Source: Kordia periserrulae
GTDB lineage: Bacteria > Bacteroidota > Bacteroidia > Flavobacteriales > Flavobacteriaceae
DNA: 64,000 bases
Assembly: GCF_003054265.1 (NCBI RefSeq)
Contig: NZ_QBKT01000010.1
Span: forward strand, 1 to 64,000
Direction: 5' to 3'
Position 1 is the first letter of the stretch. Each line of letters opens with the position of its first letter. A program made the position numbers and the translations under genes. This document shows positions 27,691-35,553 of the stretch, one piece after another. The notes beneath the pieces were generated by a model, which was not told the DNA's origin, ran no database searches, and worked only from the letters and a program-made list of their open reading frames with translations.

Positions 27691-27766
27691 GGTGCCTTAG
27701 CTCAGTTGGTAGAGCAAAGGACTGAAAATCCTTGTGTCCCTGGTTCGATTCCTGGAGGCACCACCA
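27691..27766 (+). tRNA. tRNA-Phe (GAA)
   Basis: A full cloverleaf is present. The acceptor is GGTGCCT/AGGCACC, the anticodon stem AAGGA/TCCTT encloses loop CTGAAAA with anticodon GAA at 27724-27726, and the T-arm is CCTGG-TTCGATT-CCTGG. The 3' CCA is encoded at 27764-27766, unlike the tRNA-like genes at 36.8-38.4 kb. Confidence 0.97.
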
Positions 27767-27769
27767 GAA

Positions 27770-27799
27770 AAACCCAATCAAAATTTTGATTGGGTTTTT
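27770..27799 (+). terminator. Terminator after tRNA-Phe
   Basis: AACCCAATCAAAA pairs with TTTTGATTGGGTT as a near-perfect palindrome followed by a T tract. It starts 5 bp after the tRNA CCA end. Confidence 0.9.
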
Positions 27800-27826
27800 T
27801 GTTTTCCTTCAATTTCAAACATAAAA

Positions 27827-27854
27827 AAACGCCATTCTTTCAAATGGCGTTTTG
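27827..27854 (-). terminator. Terminator after the T9SS cargo gene
   Basis: AAAACGCCATT and AATGGCGTTTT arms flank a 6-nt loop; on the minus strand a T-rich tract follows. It lies 23 bp beyond the stop codon of the gene at 27877-28695. Confidence 0.85.
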
Positions 27855-27876
27855 CTATATGCTATGTTGTAATGAT

Positions 27877-28695
27877 TTACTCCTTAATCAACTTCACCGT
27901 CTTCGAACCTGCTGCAGCCATAATTTTAGCAAAATAGATGCCTGTTGGCAGACTAGTCATGTCAATGGTTTCTAGGTTAGACGTGTTTTTTAATACCAAT
28001 TGTCCATTTAAGTTGGTCACCTCAACAGATAAAATATCTGAAACTCCAGAGATTGTTGCTACATTTTTTACAGGATTCGGATATACATTTACGCCTGTCA
28101 ATTCAGCTTCTGTAGTACTTAATGTCATAAAGTTAAACGATGATGGCGCGGTAACCGCAGCAGCATTTGGATCGACTACGTTTGCGAATGTGGTCATTCC
28201 GTCATCTATCATATCTGCTTGCTTGAATGATTTTAATGCCGTAATCGTATTTGCCAAAGCAGAATTATTTTCTAAAATATAGATATCACCAGAAGTCGGA
28301 CTTCCATTAATGGTAAATGTATATACATTTGTATTCGTAGCTGTTGAAGGTGCTGGATAGGTAACTGGACTTCCTAAGGTTTCTGTTATTAAGTATCCAT
28401 CAATAGTAGGCATCCCTACTGCGCTTCCATCAAACAATGTAGCACTGGCACCACCTCCTAAAGAAGTTGCGGAACCTGTATCAATCGTAACACCATCTGG
28501 CACTATAATGGTAAAGCCATAGCTTTGCACCAATGGCGCAAACGTATTTGCACTGGCGTTTGGTACAGCTTGAATGGTAAAGCTATAACCTCCATTGTGC
28601 TGCAATGAGTAGGTATAACCATCTTGCGCAGTTGCTGTATTCGAAAACAACGCAAATGTCATGCATAATAATAAAATAAAAGTAGTTTTTTTCAT
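27877..28695 (-). CDS. Secreted protein with T9SS type A C-terminal sorting domain
   Basis: This 272-residue protein has a signal peptide (1-23, ending TATAQ), a Thr/Ser/Ala-rich body without a recognised domain, and a C-terminal sorting domain (about 198-272). The sorting domain begins GVNVYPNPVKNVATI and ends LPTGIYFAKIMAAAGSKTVKLIKE, the pattern used for export by the type IX secretion system. The mature protein is therefore probably secreted or attached to the surface. It is monocistronic with its own terminator. The function of the body is unknown. Confidence 0.88.
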   Translation of the reverse strand: MKKTTFILLLCMTFALFSNTATAQDGYTYSLQHNGGYSFTIQAVPNASANTFAPLVQSYGFTIIVPDGVTIDTGSATSLGGGASATLFDGSAVGMPTIDGYLITETLGSPVTYPAPSTATNTNVYTFTINGSPTSGDIYILENNSALANTITALKSFKQADMIDDGMTTFANVVDPNAAAVTAPSSFNFMTLSTTEAELTGVNVYPNPVKNVATISGVSDILSVEVTNLNGQLVLKNTSNLETIDMTSLPTGIYFAKIMAAAGSKTVKLIKE

Positions 28696-28854
28696 GTTGT
28701 TGATTTTTAATATTTAGTTTCACGGTAATTTCCTATATACATGGTAAGCTCCAAAATTACTAAAATTACTGAGATGAACCAACACCTAGTTTCTCAAAAA
28801 CAAAAAAACATAAACTACTGTTTTACAATACAATAAAATATTTCAAAATATTTT

Positions 28855-30117
28855 TTACGGAATTAAAGCAGAAGGAATGGTAGTATCAGCCAAACGCAAA
28901 TAAAACATGCCTGTTCCAGAAAGTCCCAACATGAGTCCTAGATTTTCTTGCTGACCTATTGTGCGACCGCTCGGATCATTAACGCCACTAGGAAATAGAA
29001 CGCCCGTTGCATCGTATTGTGCAATCCCAAAGTCTCCAGCGTTTCTAGCAATTTGCGCATATTCTGGATGATTCAATAATTGACTCGCATATAATAAGAT
29101 ATCAGCGTTTCCTGCCAATCCGTGACATAATGAAAAGTTGGCTTGCGACGTAACGTTTATTTCTTGCAATACGGTTCTTTTTGTCGTTTCTAAAGCGATT
29201 TTTGCTTCATTTAAGAAATAATCAAGCGACGTCATTTCGTAGGCTTTTAAATGTGCAATTGCGATTCCTGGTGCGCCGTGACACCACATTACACCATAGT
29301 TTGGCGTTTTTGTACCATCGTATTCACGTAAATCTGGCCAGTTTTGCGTTTGCGGATTGAACCATTGCTTTTCATAATTAAATCCACCAATTGCCGCGTG
29401 CCAATACGCTTCATGTTTGGTGGTTGCGTATAATTCCATCAAAGCGGATGCAATTCCCGAAGCGCCATGCGAATAGCCTGTAAGTGCATTTTTGGCATCT
29501 ACCGTCATCCACGAGTAGATTTCTCCTTTTTTAAACGCTTTTTTCAAAAGAAATTGCCCACATTTTTCAGCCATTTGGAGAAAATCATCATCTTTTTCGG
29601 CATAATAAAGTTTTAGTAATACCGAAATTGCGCCCGCAGCTCCCGAAATGATATCGACTTCATAATCGGCAATTTCTTGGTCTTTTACAGATTTGATATA
29701 GGAAAGTGCTCTTTCGACCAACTTCGAGTTCCCCGATTTTTTCCCGATGCGCCACAAGGTAAATCCAACACCAATTTTCCCAGAATAGTATCCAAAATTG
29801 TTCACTTTATCTTCGTCCATATTCGCATAAATAGTTCGCAACGTGCCATTGAGCGTATGCAAAATGATTGGATCTTGTGTTTTTTCGTATAATTCCGCCA
29901 AAAACAGTGCAATTCCTGTCAATCCACTGTACAATTCAATACCACACGCTTTTACAACCGTTTCGTACACATCGCCCACAGGCGCTACTTCATGACCTGT
30001 CCAATTGCACATATCTTTGTACCATAAGGCTTCTTTTGCTAGGTATTTACCAATGTTGTGTGCGGTTTTTATATACATTTGCACGTCTTTTTTGAGAGTG
30101 GTTTCTATATTATTCAT
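28855..30117 (-). CDS. LanC-like lanthionine cyclase
   Basis: This 420-residue protein has the alpha/alpha-toroid LanC fold, which adds Cys thiols to dehydroamino acids to make (methyl)lanthionine. The repeated Gly-rich motifs are visible: SGLTGIALFLAEL (64-76), ISGAAGAISVLLKLY (157-171), YSHGASGIASALMEL (215-229), WCHGAPGIAIAHL (278-290), LCHGLAGNADILL (330-342) and GLSGTGMFYLRL (398-409). The zinc ligands Cys279, Cys331 and His332 are all present, so the enzyme looks active. Its start overlaps the HopA1-family gene by 8 bp. The LanB dehydratase that normally accompanies a stand-alone LanC is absent here. Instead, HopA1 and APH genes precede it, which suggests a class V-like synthetase. Confidence 0.9.
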   Translation of the reverse strand: MNNIETTLKKDVQMYIKTAHNIGKYLAKEALWYKDMCNWTGHEVAPVGDVYETVVKACGIELYSGLTGIALFLAELYEKTQDPIILHTLNGTLRTIYANMDEDKVNNFGYYSGKIGVGFTLWRIGKKSGNSKLVERALSYIKSVKDQEIADYEVDIISGAAGAISVLLKLYYAEKDDDFLQMAEKCGQFLLKKAFKKGEIYSWMTVDAKNALTGYSHGASGIASALMELYATTKHEAYWHAAIGGFNYEKQWFNPQTQNWPDLREYDGTKTPNYGVMWCHGAPGIAIAHLKAYEMTSLDYFLNEAKIALETTKRTVLQEINVTSQANFSLCHGLAGNADILLYASQLLNHPEYAQIARNAGDFGIAQYDATGVLFPSGVNDPSGRTIGQQENLGLMLGLSGTGMFYLRLADTTIPSALIP

Positions 30118-31165
30118 ACGATGGAAAGCTTGGCGTTAATGCGGTGTGTTTGTTAAGGTGTAAACGATTTAGCGACATGCCTTTTCGCGCTAACGAATTG
30201 ACCACAGTTTCAAAAGTTTGCTCAGCATTTTTTTCTTGTTGAAATGCTGCTACCAACGCTGTTGCAATGGTAGTAGAACGACTCATTCCAAAACTTTGCC
30301 CCTTTCCAGGATCTTCCGCATACCCAACTCCTTTATACAGTTTTTTGGTAAACATCGGAATTTCGTCTACAAGATACGGTTCTAAATTTGGAATCACATG
30401 ATGTAAAATCATCGCGACAATTTGAACGTGTTTTTTACTGAGATATAACACCGCAGAATCAGAGCGCACGTACAATTTTGGGTGATTTAAACATTTGAAT
30501 TGAAACGGAATTTTATAGTCGTTTAAGGTTAATGTGAGAATATTGATAAGTTTTGATGCACCTTCTGGCGTTACATTCCAATAAATTCGTCCGATTTCAG
30601 CTTCTTGTGGAAACATTTCATTGCTAAATACATGATAAAATACAGGTTGAAGATGTCTGTTTTCTTTTTGTCGTGAGAGATTGACCTTTGTATTGATAGC
30701 AGCTTGTGTTTGTTGTGGATTTACAAATTGAAAACTATTTGGCTGTAACCAACGCAATTCGCCATTTTTTTGAACATACACGTTTCCTGTTTTTGTATCA
30801 ATATTGTAGATATTCCAATGGTAATCGAATCCGTTTGTAGAGGTATTTGCTTGTGAAAGTTCATTCATAAACGCTTCTCGCTCAGTTTTTGGTGGAAGTT
30901 TTGACGTGTGTTTGTCATTTTGAATACCGCAATAAAATTTGGAATAAATGGTATTCGTAAGCGCGTTGATGAGATTGATTCGCTGTTGGTCTGAATCGAC
31001 AGTAGCATTGCTTCCAAACGATTTAAAGTCTTCTGCAAAAGTTTGATACGGCATCTGATTTTGAACGTATTCTTCTTCTCCATGTACTTTAAACGTAGCC
31101 AACGACGTGATTTCAATAGCGTCAATAATTCGTTGCACTTGATCCGTGTATGTGTTGTTTTCCAT
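30110..31165 (-). CDS. HopA1-family protein, candidate lanthipeptide lyase (LxmY-like)
   Basis: The protein has 351 residues from the ATG at 31165 (an in-frame TTG lies at 31177). The C-terminal two thirds match the HopA1 (HopPsyA) effector-like domain. It has GRIYWNVTPEGASKLINILT (about 192-211), IPFQFKCLNHPKLYVRSDSAVLYL (about 219-242) and PMFTKKLYKGVGYAEDPGKGQSFGMSRS (about 270-297). These carry the conserved basic and acidic residues expected for binding phosphorylated substrate. In class V lanthipeptide pathways (lexapeptide, cacaoidin) a HopA1-like protein acts as the phosphate-eliminating lyase. A stop-start gap of 4 bp from the kinase gene and an 8-bp overlap with the cyclase gene argue for one complex. 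Activity here is inferred. Confidence 0.82.
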   Translation of the reverse strand: MENNTYTDQVQRIIDAIEITSLATFKVHGEEEYVQNQMPYQTFAEDFKSFGSNATVDSDQQRINLINALTNTIYSKFYCGIQNDKHTSKLPPKTEREAFMNELSQANTSTNGFDYHWNIYNIDTKTGNVYVQKNGELRWLQPNSFQFVNPQQTQAAINTKVNLSRQKENRHLQPVFYHVFSNEMFPQEAEIGRIYWNVTPEGASKLINILTLTLNDYKIPFQFKCLNHPKLYVRSDSAVLYLSKKHVQIVAMILHHVIPNLEPYLVDEIPMFTKKLYKGVGYAEDPGKGQSFGMSRSTTIATALVAAFQQEKNAEQTFETVVNSLARKGMSLNRLHLNKHTALTPSFPSYE

Positions 31166-31169
31166 CGTC

Positions 31170-32249
31170 TTAATCAATTAAGTTCCATTGCTTGGCAATT
31201 CCTTCAACATCGCCCAATAGATGATGGCAAAATTGAAGAATTCGCGTTGAATTGGCAGCTATTTGTGGTTGTGCCATATTGTTTTCAAAAGCAGTTTGCA
31301 ACATGCGTGCAGCTGTGTATGAAAGTGTTTTGAGTAATTTTTCTCTAGCTTCTGAATTGGTATATTTTTGTGCCGAAGCATACGTTTCCCAAAGTAATTT
31401 TACAACAGGCGTAATGGCTTCTAGCGTTAAAAATTCCATACCAGGCATTTGTTGATGCTGTTGAATGCTCTGATTGTTAAAACTCAACACCCAAGCACAG
31501 AAATACGATTGAAAAACGCCCGCCACGTCCCACAACGGATCGCCCAAATCGGCAATTTCCCAATCAATTAATTTTACATCTTCATTATTAGGCATCACAA
31601 TAAAATTCATCCATTTGATATCTCCGTGAATCAAACTCGTAGCTTCCCACAGCGAAGCAACTTTGTCCATTCGCTTTACCAAATCAGGATGTTTTTGAAT
31701 GGCTGCGATGACTGCATTTGTAATTCCTTTTGAGTTGTTGTTGAGTAGTTGGTTAGTGTTTAAAATCCAAGGAATTTGCTTACTGAAAAATTGAAGAGAA
31801 CTATTGTTTTTTATTTCTTCGGTGATATCAAAATGAAAAGAGGCCAAAATATGCGCCATTTTAATAGCATGATCTTCAGATAATTTTTTGTCACGAAATA
31901 CCACTTCGTGTACGTTTTTGGTATTTGCAAAATATTCCGTCACTAAAATATTATGATACGGATCGTACCCAAAATACTGCGGAATATGTGTTGCCGTTTC
32001 TTGATATAAGTCTGATTGATGAATTAAGTAATGACTTGTCGCATCTTTCTGCATCAAATAGCTATTAGTGGCATCTTGTGTGATGAGTTGCTTAACAAAT
32101 AATCCTTTGTTTTGTTGCTGTTGAATTTTAAAAATGGAGTTTCTGCTTTGCGTTTGTGTGAGCATATAATCTCCAGATAAAAAAGAACTAGGCTCTAAAA
32201 ACCCTTTATCGAGCAAGTAATGTGTGATATTTTTCTTTGTTAAGCGCAT
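31170..32249 (-). CDS. APH-fold kinase, candidate lanthipeptide Ser/Thr kinase (LxmK-like)
   Basis: This 359-residue aminoglycoside phosphotransferase-like kinase has the Brenner motif HGDIKWMN (His208, Asp210, Asn215) and the metal-binding Asp229 in LIDWEIADLGDPLWDVA. An N-lobe Lys is at residue 53 (FVKQ) and the hinge segment ILVTEYF is at about 101-107. In class V lanthipeptide systems an APH-like kinase phosphorylates Ser/Thr of the precursor before elimination. It is the first gene of the three-enzyme operon, 195 bp downstream of the Cys/Thr-rich repeat protein. A generic small-molecule kinase is the alternative, but the two partner genes make a RiPP role more likely. Confidence 0.83.
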   Translation of the reverse strand: MRLTKKNITHYLLDKGFLEPSSFLSGDYMLTQTQSRNSIFKIQQQQNKGLFVKQLITQDATNSYLMQKDATSHYLIHQSDLYQETATHIPQYFGYDPYHNILVTEYFANTKNVHEVVFRDKKLSEDHAIKMAHILASFHFDITEEIKNNSSLQFFSKQIPWILNTNQLLNNNSKGITNAVIAAIQKHPDLVKRMDKVASLWEATSLIHGDIKWMNFIVMPNNEDVKLIDWEIADLGDPLWDVAGVFQSYFCAWVLSFNNQSIQQHQQMPGMEFLTLEAITPVVKLLWETYASAQKYTNSEAREKLLKTLSYTAARMLQTAFENNMAQPQIAANSTRILQFCHHLLGDVEGIAKQWNLID

Positions 32250-32268
32250 AATTTTTGTTTAAATTTTT

Positions 32269-32402
32269 AAAAGACTGTCTTAAAATTGGAAATTCGTCAA
32301 ACCGAACTTAATTCGGTTTCCCATCACAATTTGAAATGAGTTTGAGAGGATTCTGAATCAAGTTCAGAATGACGTAACCTCAAAACTTTCAAGACAGTCT
32401 TT
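32269..32402. promoter_or_regulatory. Three-hairpin intergenic structure before the lanthionine enzymes
   Basis: An outer stem (AAAAGACTGTCTT at 32269-32281 with AAGACAGTCTTT at 32391-32402) encloses two perfect hairpins. They are AAACCGAA/TTCGGTTT (32299-32319) and ATTCTGAA/TTCAGAAT (32350-32370). The second belongs to a palindrome family also found inside two tRNA genes near 37 kb. The whole could fold as a three-way junction in the leader of the kinase-HopA1-LanC transcript, or act as a leaky terminator that lowers enzyme expression relative to the upstream precursor. Regulation is inferred from position. Confidence 0.5.
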
Positions 32403-32406
32403 ATAC

Positions 32407-32442
32407 TAAAAAAATAGCTGTGTCTATGGTAGACAAGCTATT
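32407..32442 (-). terminator. Terminator after the Cys/Thr repeat gene
   Basis: AATAGCT (32413-32419) and AGCTATT (32436-32442) pair, with an inner GTCTA/TAGAC stem. On the minus strand the hairpin is followed by a run of T. It begins 2 bp after the stop codon of the gene at 32444, so the precursor-like gene can be transcribed as a short, abundant message. Confidence 0.8.
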
Positions 32443-32443
32443 A

Positions 32444-33385
32444 TTAACATACTGGCCAAGCTCCTGTACAACTACGTGTAGGGATACAATCTGCTACAGG
32501 AATACTGTGAATTTGTGCCTGCGCATTTCCACCGCCATGACAACCTTCATATCCTGTACATCCTAAAAGATGTGTTGGACCACATCCTACTTGCGTACAT
32601 ACGGTAGCAGCCGTTCCTGGCTGTCCACAACCTTCATACGCTGTATGACCGATAGTTTGTGCTTGTGCATCACCTCCTGGGCAAACTGTTGCTGGACCTG
32701 AACCTGTTGGTGGAATGCATCCTTCGTATCCAGTGCATCCTAAAAGGTGTGTTGGACCGCATCCTATTTGCGTACAAACAGTAGCAGCCGTTCCTGTTCC
32801 TTGGTGACAACCTAAATACGCTGTTGGACCAAGCGTTTGTGCATGTGCAGCATTTTGACCACAACCTTGATAGCCTGTCGGGCCTACAACTGTGCATCCT
32901 TGATATCCAGTTGGACCTATTATAGTACAACCTTGCCATCCAGTGACACCTATAGTTTGTGCATGTGCAGCATTATTTTGACCACAACCTTGGTATCCTG
33001 TTGGACCTACTACAGTACAACCTTGTGTTCCTGTTGGACCAACAATTGTGCATCCTTGAGTTCCTGTTGGACCTATTACAGTACAACCTTGCCATCCAGT
33101 GACACCAATAGTTTGTGCTCCTGCATGTCCGCCACATCTTGGATTGATGGTTGGACAAGGTGTAATTGCAGTACATCCAATCGTATTAGGTACGCATGCT
33201 GGAGGTAATGTTGGTGGCAAAATAGTTTGTGGTTGCGTACAACCTTGTGTTCCTGTTGGTCCAACACAATGACCTGGCTGCGTGCAACCATACGTTCCTG
33301 TCGGTCCAATAGTTTGAGCATGTGCACCACCCTGACACGTAAGTGTTATTGGAGGTATTCCACATCCATGAAAAAATGTAAACAT
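32444..33385 (-). CDS. Cys/Thr-rich GPTG-repeat protein, candidate multi-core lanthipeptide precursor
   Basis: This 313-residue protein has 30 Cys, very many Thr and Gly, no Lys and only two Arg. About 15 copies of T-x-x-x-G-C occur, mainly in GPTGTQGC, GPTGYQGC, GVTGWQGC, GPTHLLGC and CTGYEGC. A Thr is always spaced four residues before a Cys, a good lanthionine ring geometry. Modules open with AQTIG (five copies, one as AQTLG). Four AQ words follow a Gly-Gly: QGGAHAQTIG, CGGHAGAQTIG, PGGDAQAQTIG and GGGNAQAQ. There is no signal peptide or recognisable class I leader; the first 20 residues are MFTFFHGCGIPPITLTCQGG. It lies directly upstream of kinase, HopA1 and LanC genes and has its own terminator. 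A structural or metal-binding Cys-rich protein is the main alternative. Confidence 0.72.
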   Translation of the reverse strand: MFTFFHGCGIPPITLTCQGGAHAQTIGPTGTYGCTQPGHCVGPTGTQGCTQPQTILPPTLPPACVPNTIGCTAITPCPTINPRCGGHAGAQTIGVTGWQGCTVIGPTGTQGCTIVGPTGTQGCTVVGPTGYQGCGQNNAAHAQTIGVTGWQGCTIIGPTGYQGCTVVGPTGYQGCGQNAAHAQTLGPTAYLGCHQGTGTAATVCTQIGCGPTHLLGCTGYEGCIPPTGSGPATVCPGGDAQAQTIGHTAYEGCGQPGTAATVCTQVGCGPTHLLGCTGYEGCHGGGNAQAQIHSIPVADCIPTRSCTGAWPVC

Positions 33386-33421
33386 AATAATTAAAGTTAA
33401 AGGTTAATAATATGATTTTTA

Positions 33422-33451
33422 AAATCTTACGATTTTGAAATTGATGAACAA
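33422..33451 (-). promoter_or_regulatory. Possible Bacteroidota promoter of the repeat-protein gene
   Basis: On the minus strand TTG (33451-33449) is followed after 19 bp by TAAGATTT (33429-33422), resembling the -33 TTG and -7 TAnnTTTG elements of this phylum. The ATG lies 37 bp further on. It is a pattern match only. Confidence 0.3.
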
Positions 33452-33560
33452 CTGTCAATTTTGAGTACAATATTTTACTACATACGTGAGATGTTGATTG
33501 CGTTGGTTTTTGTCACTTTTTATTTTTCTTTACTTTATAATTTTTTCTCAATAGAAAATA

Positions 33561-33977
33561 CTATCCACATTTTCCACAGCCACAAGCAGGCGCATACGGA
33601 TTTTGCTGTTTTTGTGGACTTTTTTGAACTGTATTTACATATTGTTGATAGATGTCTCCTTGAAAAAATTGTGCTGCGTGTTCCTGTGATTTCGTTTTTG
33701 TTTCTGTGTGATTTCCATTTAAGTACGATGCTGCATTTTTTAGCCAAATAACAGTACCACCAATAGGACTTTGCGATTTTGTTACTTTTACATAATGCAT
33801 AATATCTTCATTTTTTATAATGGTTGATTTTTGTAAACTGGCATCTAAATAGAAACGGATATTATTGTCAGCCGTGCCTTCACCAACAAAACCATACATC
33901 ATTACCAAGTCCTCGTTTTTTGTTTCACTATTCAAAAGACGTTTAGGCAGTTCGTCCAATGCTATTTTTTTGACCAT
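33561..33977 (-). CDS. Unknown protein with a Cys-rich C-terminal tail (CGCGKCG)
   Basis: The frame continues upstream to 34037 and would overlap the peptidase gene. The ATG at 33977 (MVKKIALDELP) avoids this and gives 138 residues. The body is soluble and mixed alpha/beta in appearance, with segments YGFVGEGTADNNIRFYLD and IGGTVIWLKNAASYL. The last 14 residues, NPYAPACGCGKCG, hold the only Cys residues. That layout recalls either a peptide precursor with a short Cys-rich core or a metal-binding tail. It lies between the S53 peptidase and the Cys/Thr repeat gene on the same strand. I do not recognise a family. Confidence 0.65.
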   Translation of the reverse strand: MVKKIALDELPKRLLNSETKNEDLVMMYGFVGEGTADNNIRFYLDASLQKSTIIKNEDIMHYVKVTKSQSPIGGTVIWLKNAASYLNGNHTETKTKSQEHAAQFFQGDIYQQYVNTVQKSPQKQQNPYAPACGCGKCG

Positions 33978-34017
33978 AATTTTAGTTTTAATGAGATTTT
34001 TGATTGCAGTAGTTGTT

Positions 34018-35553
34018 CTAGTTGTCGATACTGTCAATAGCCTGTATCAACGCTTTCCCGTTTGGTGTTCCTAAGCCTGTGCATGGATTCCAACCTTCTG
34101 CCGCTAGGTATAAGTTGTTGTTTCCTTCAAGAATTTGATGAAAAGCAGCAGATCCTTTGAGTTGATATAAATACGGATTGACGAATCCTAACCTGTATCC
34201 TAAGTTTTGGTTCATGCGAGTTATTAATGCTGCCCAAAGTGGTGTGGCTAAACTTGTACCACCAATTTTAACCCACTTTCCTTGAAATACAATTGCATAT
34301 CCAGAAGCATCGGCTGCGTTTGCAGAAATATCTGGAATTCCTCTTCCGCCTGCGCTGTAATACGGTTCAAATTGAGGAAATTCGTCAATATATTGTTTAG
34401 AAGTTGCTACTTGATATCCGTGTTCTGCAATGCGCTGACTGAATCCGCCGCCACTTGCTATTTGCGATTGCGGTGTTGATTCGTTCCAAACCGTTTCTGT
34501 CGTAATTTTATCATCTGTAATATAGGTTTGCGTTCCGCCACAAGCGAGTACATACGGAGAGTTTACAGGCACATTTACATTGGCATATTGCTTATTATTT
34601 AACGCTCCATTATCACCTGAAGCACCCACAACGGTAATTCCTTTTAAAGCCGCTTCATGAAATACGTTATTTAATTCCATGATTTCCTGCTGCGCATATC
34701 CTAATTCTGAACCTGCCCAACTGATAGAAATGACAGAGAGTTTATTTTCGGTATCAGCCAACGCCATTTTCATCGCATTTAGAATGCTTGTTGCGTAGTA
34801 AATGACAAATTTTGCTTTTGGTGCTAAAATTCCAGCTACTTGAATATCTGCCGTCACCTCAACGTCATCATTAATGGGTGTTGTTGAAGGCGTACCCACA
34901 ATTTGAATTTCTGGTACAGGTGTATTGTATTGTGCAAAGAATTTTTCGAGGTCAGCTTCATTGTATTTTCCGCCTAATTCGATGATTCCAATGGTCTCTC
35001 CTTCGCCATCTCCCTCTGGAAAATTGTAACTTTCTGCAATTTCCAACACGCTATATCCATGCGCTGGTTCTTCAATTGGAATTCCTGGTCTACGCCCTAC
35101 ACGCTGTTCTTGATTGCTTTTTACGAATCCTGTTTTTTGCGAAGGATTGACGATATCTTCTGCCGTTGCGTTCATTTTTTGTTCCTCATCAGCAACATCT
35201 AAGTGAATATCGCCTTGCGAGCTTAAAAATTTGAGCGCATCAATCGATGTAGAAGTTTCTTCGTTTGTGATGTCGTCAGAATGTATTTTGATGGTAATTT
35301 CTCTTGATTTTTCATCAAAACTAACGTCCCAATTTTGCGATTTGGCATGTGCTATAATGTCGTTTGCCTCGTTTTTACTTGGCGCGAAAATTTCAGCATG
35401 TGCAGAATTTGTAAGATATTTTCGATTTCTCGGATGTTTTGTGATAGCGTTATCAATCATTTTTTGTTGACGTTCTGTAACGTCATTGATTGGCACATAT
35501 ACTTTGATTTCGATAGTGTCAGATTGCGGTGTATTTTCGTGGCTAGCTTCCAT
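34018..35553 (-). CDS. S53 family (sedolisin/kumamolisin-like) serine peptidase
   Basis: This is a 511-residue protein with a prodomain (1 to about 155) and an S53 catalytic domain. The catalytic residues are all visible: Glu232 and Asp236 in EVTAD, the oxyanion Asp314 in SGDNG and Ser434 in GGTSLATPLW. Calcium-site-like segments lie at the C-terminus (GWNPCTGLGTPNG). The RRPGIP boundary near 154-159 may be the activation cleavage region. No signal peptide is present, which is unusual for sedolisins, normally secreted acid peptidases. Its place beside a candidate RiPP precursor suggests a processing peptidase, although export by another route cannot be excluded. Confidence 0.88.
   Translation of the reverse strand: MEASHENTPQSDTIEIKVYVPINDVTERQQKMIDNAITKHPRNRKYLTNSAHAEIFAPSKNEANDIIAHAKSQNWDVSFDEKSREITIKIHSDDITNEETSTSIDALKFLSSQGDIHLDVADEEQKMNATAEDIVNPSQKTGFVKSNQEQRVGRRPGIPIEEPAHGYSVLEIAESYNFPEGDGEGETIGIIELGGKYNEADLEKFFAQYNTPVPEIQIVGTPSTTPINDDVEVTADIQVAGILAPKAKFVIYYATSILNAMKMALADTENKLSVISISWAGSELGYAQQEIMELNNVFHEAALKGITVVGASGDNGALNNKQYANVNVPVNSPYVLACGGTQTYITDDKITTETVWNESTPQSQIASGGGFSQRIAEHGYQVATSKQYIDEFPQFEPYYSAGGRGIPDISANAADASGYAIVFQGKWVKIGGTSLATPLWAALITRMNQNLGYRLGFVNPYLYQLKGSAAFHQILEGNNNLYLAAEGWNPCTGLGTPNGKALIQAIDSIDN

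Noticed and set aside
28855-30117. Eukaryotic-type LanCL or a plain glycosidase toroid
   Set aside because: The Cys-Cys-His zinc set and neighbouring kinase and HopA1 genes favour a bacterial lanthionine cyclase.
32670-33330. Several open frames on both strands across the repeat gene
   Set aside because: They are by-products of the repetitive composition, are Cys/Asn-rich without family features, and overlap the well-placed gene that has its own terminator.
32444-33385. Collagen-like protein from the G-P-T-G repeats
   Set aside because: The Gly spacing is not a continuous G-X-Y triplet and Cys is far too frequent; collagen helices would be broken in every unit.
32444-33385. CRISPR or other DNA repeat array
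   Set aside because: The repeats are in-frame codon repeats with synonymous changes, not constant repeats with unique spacers.
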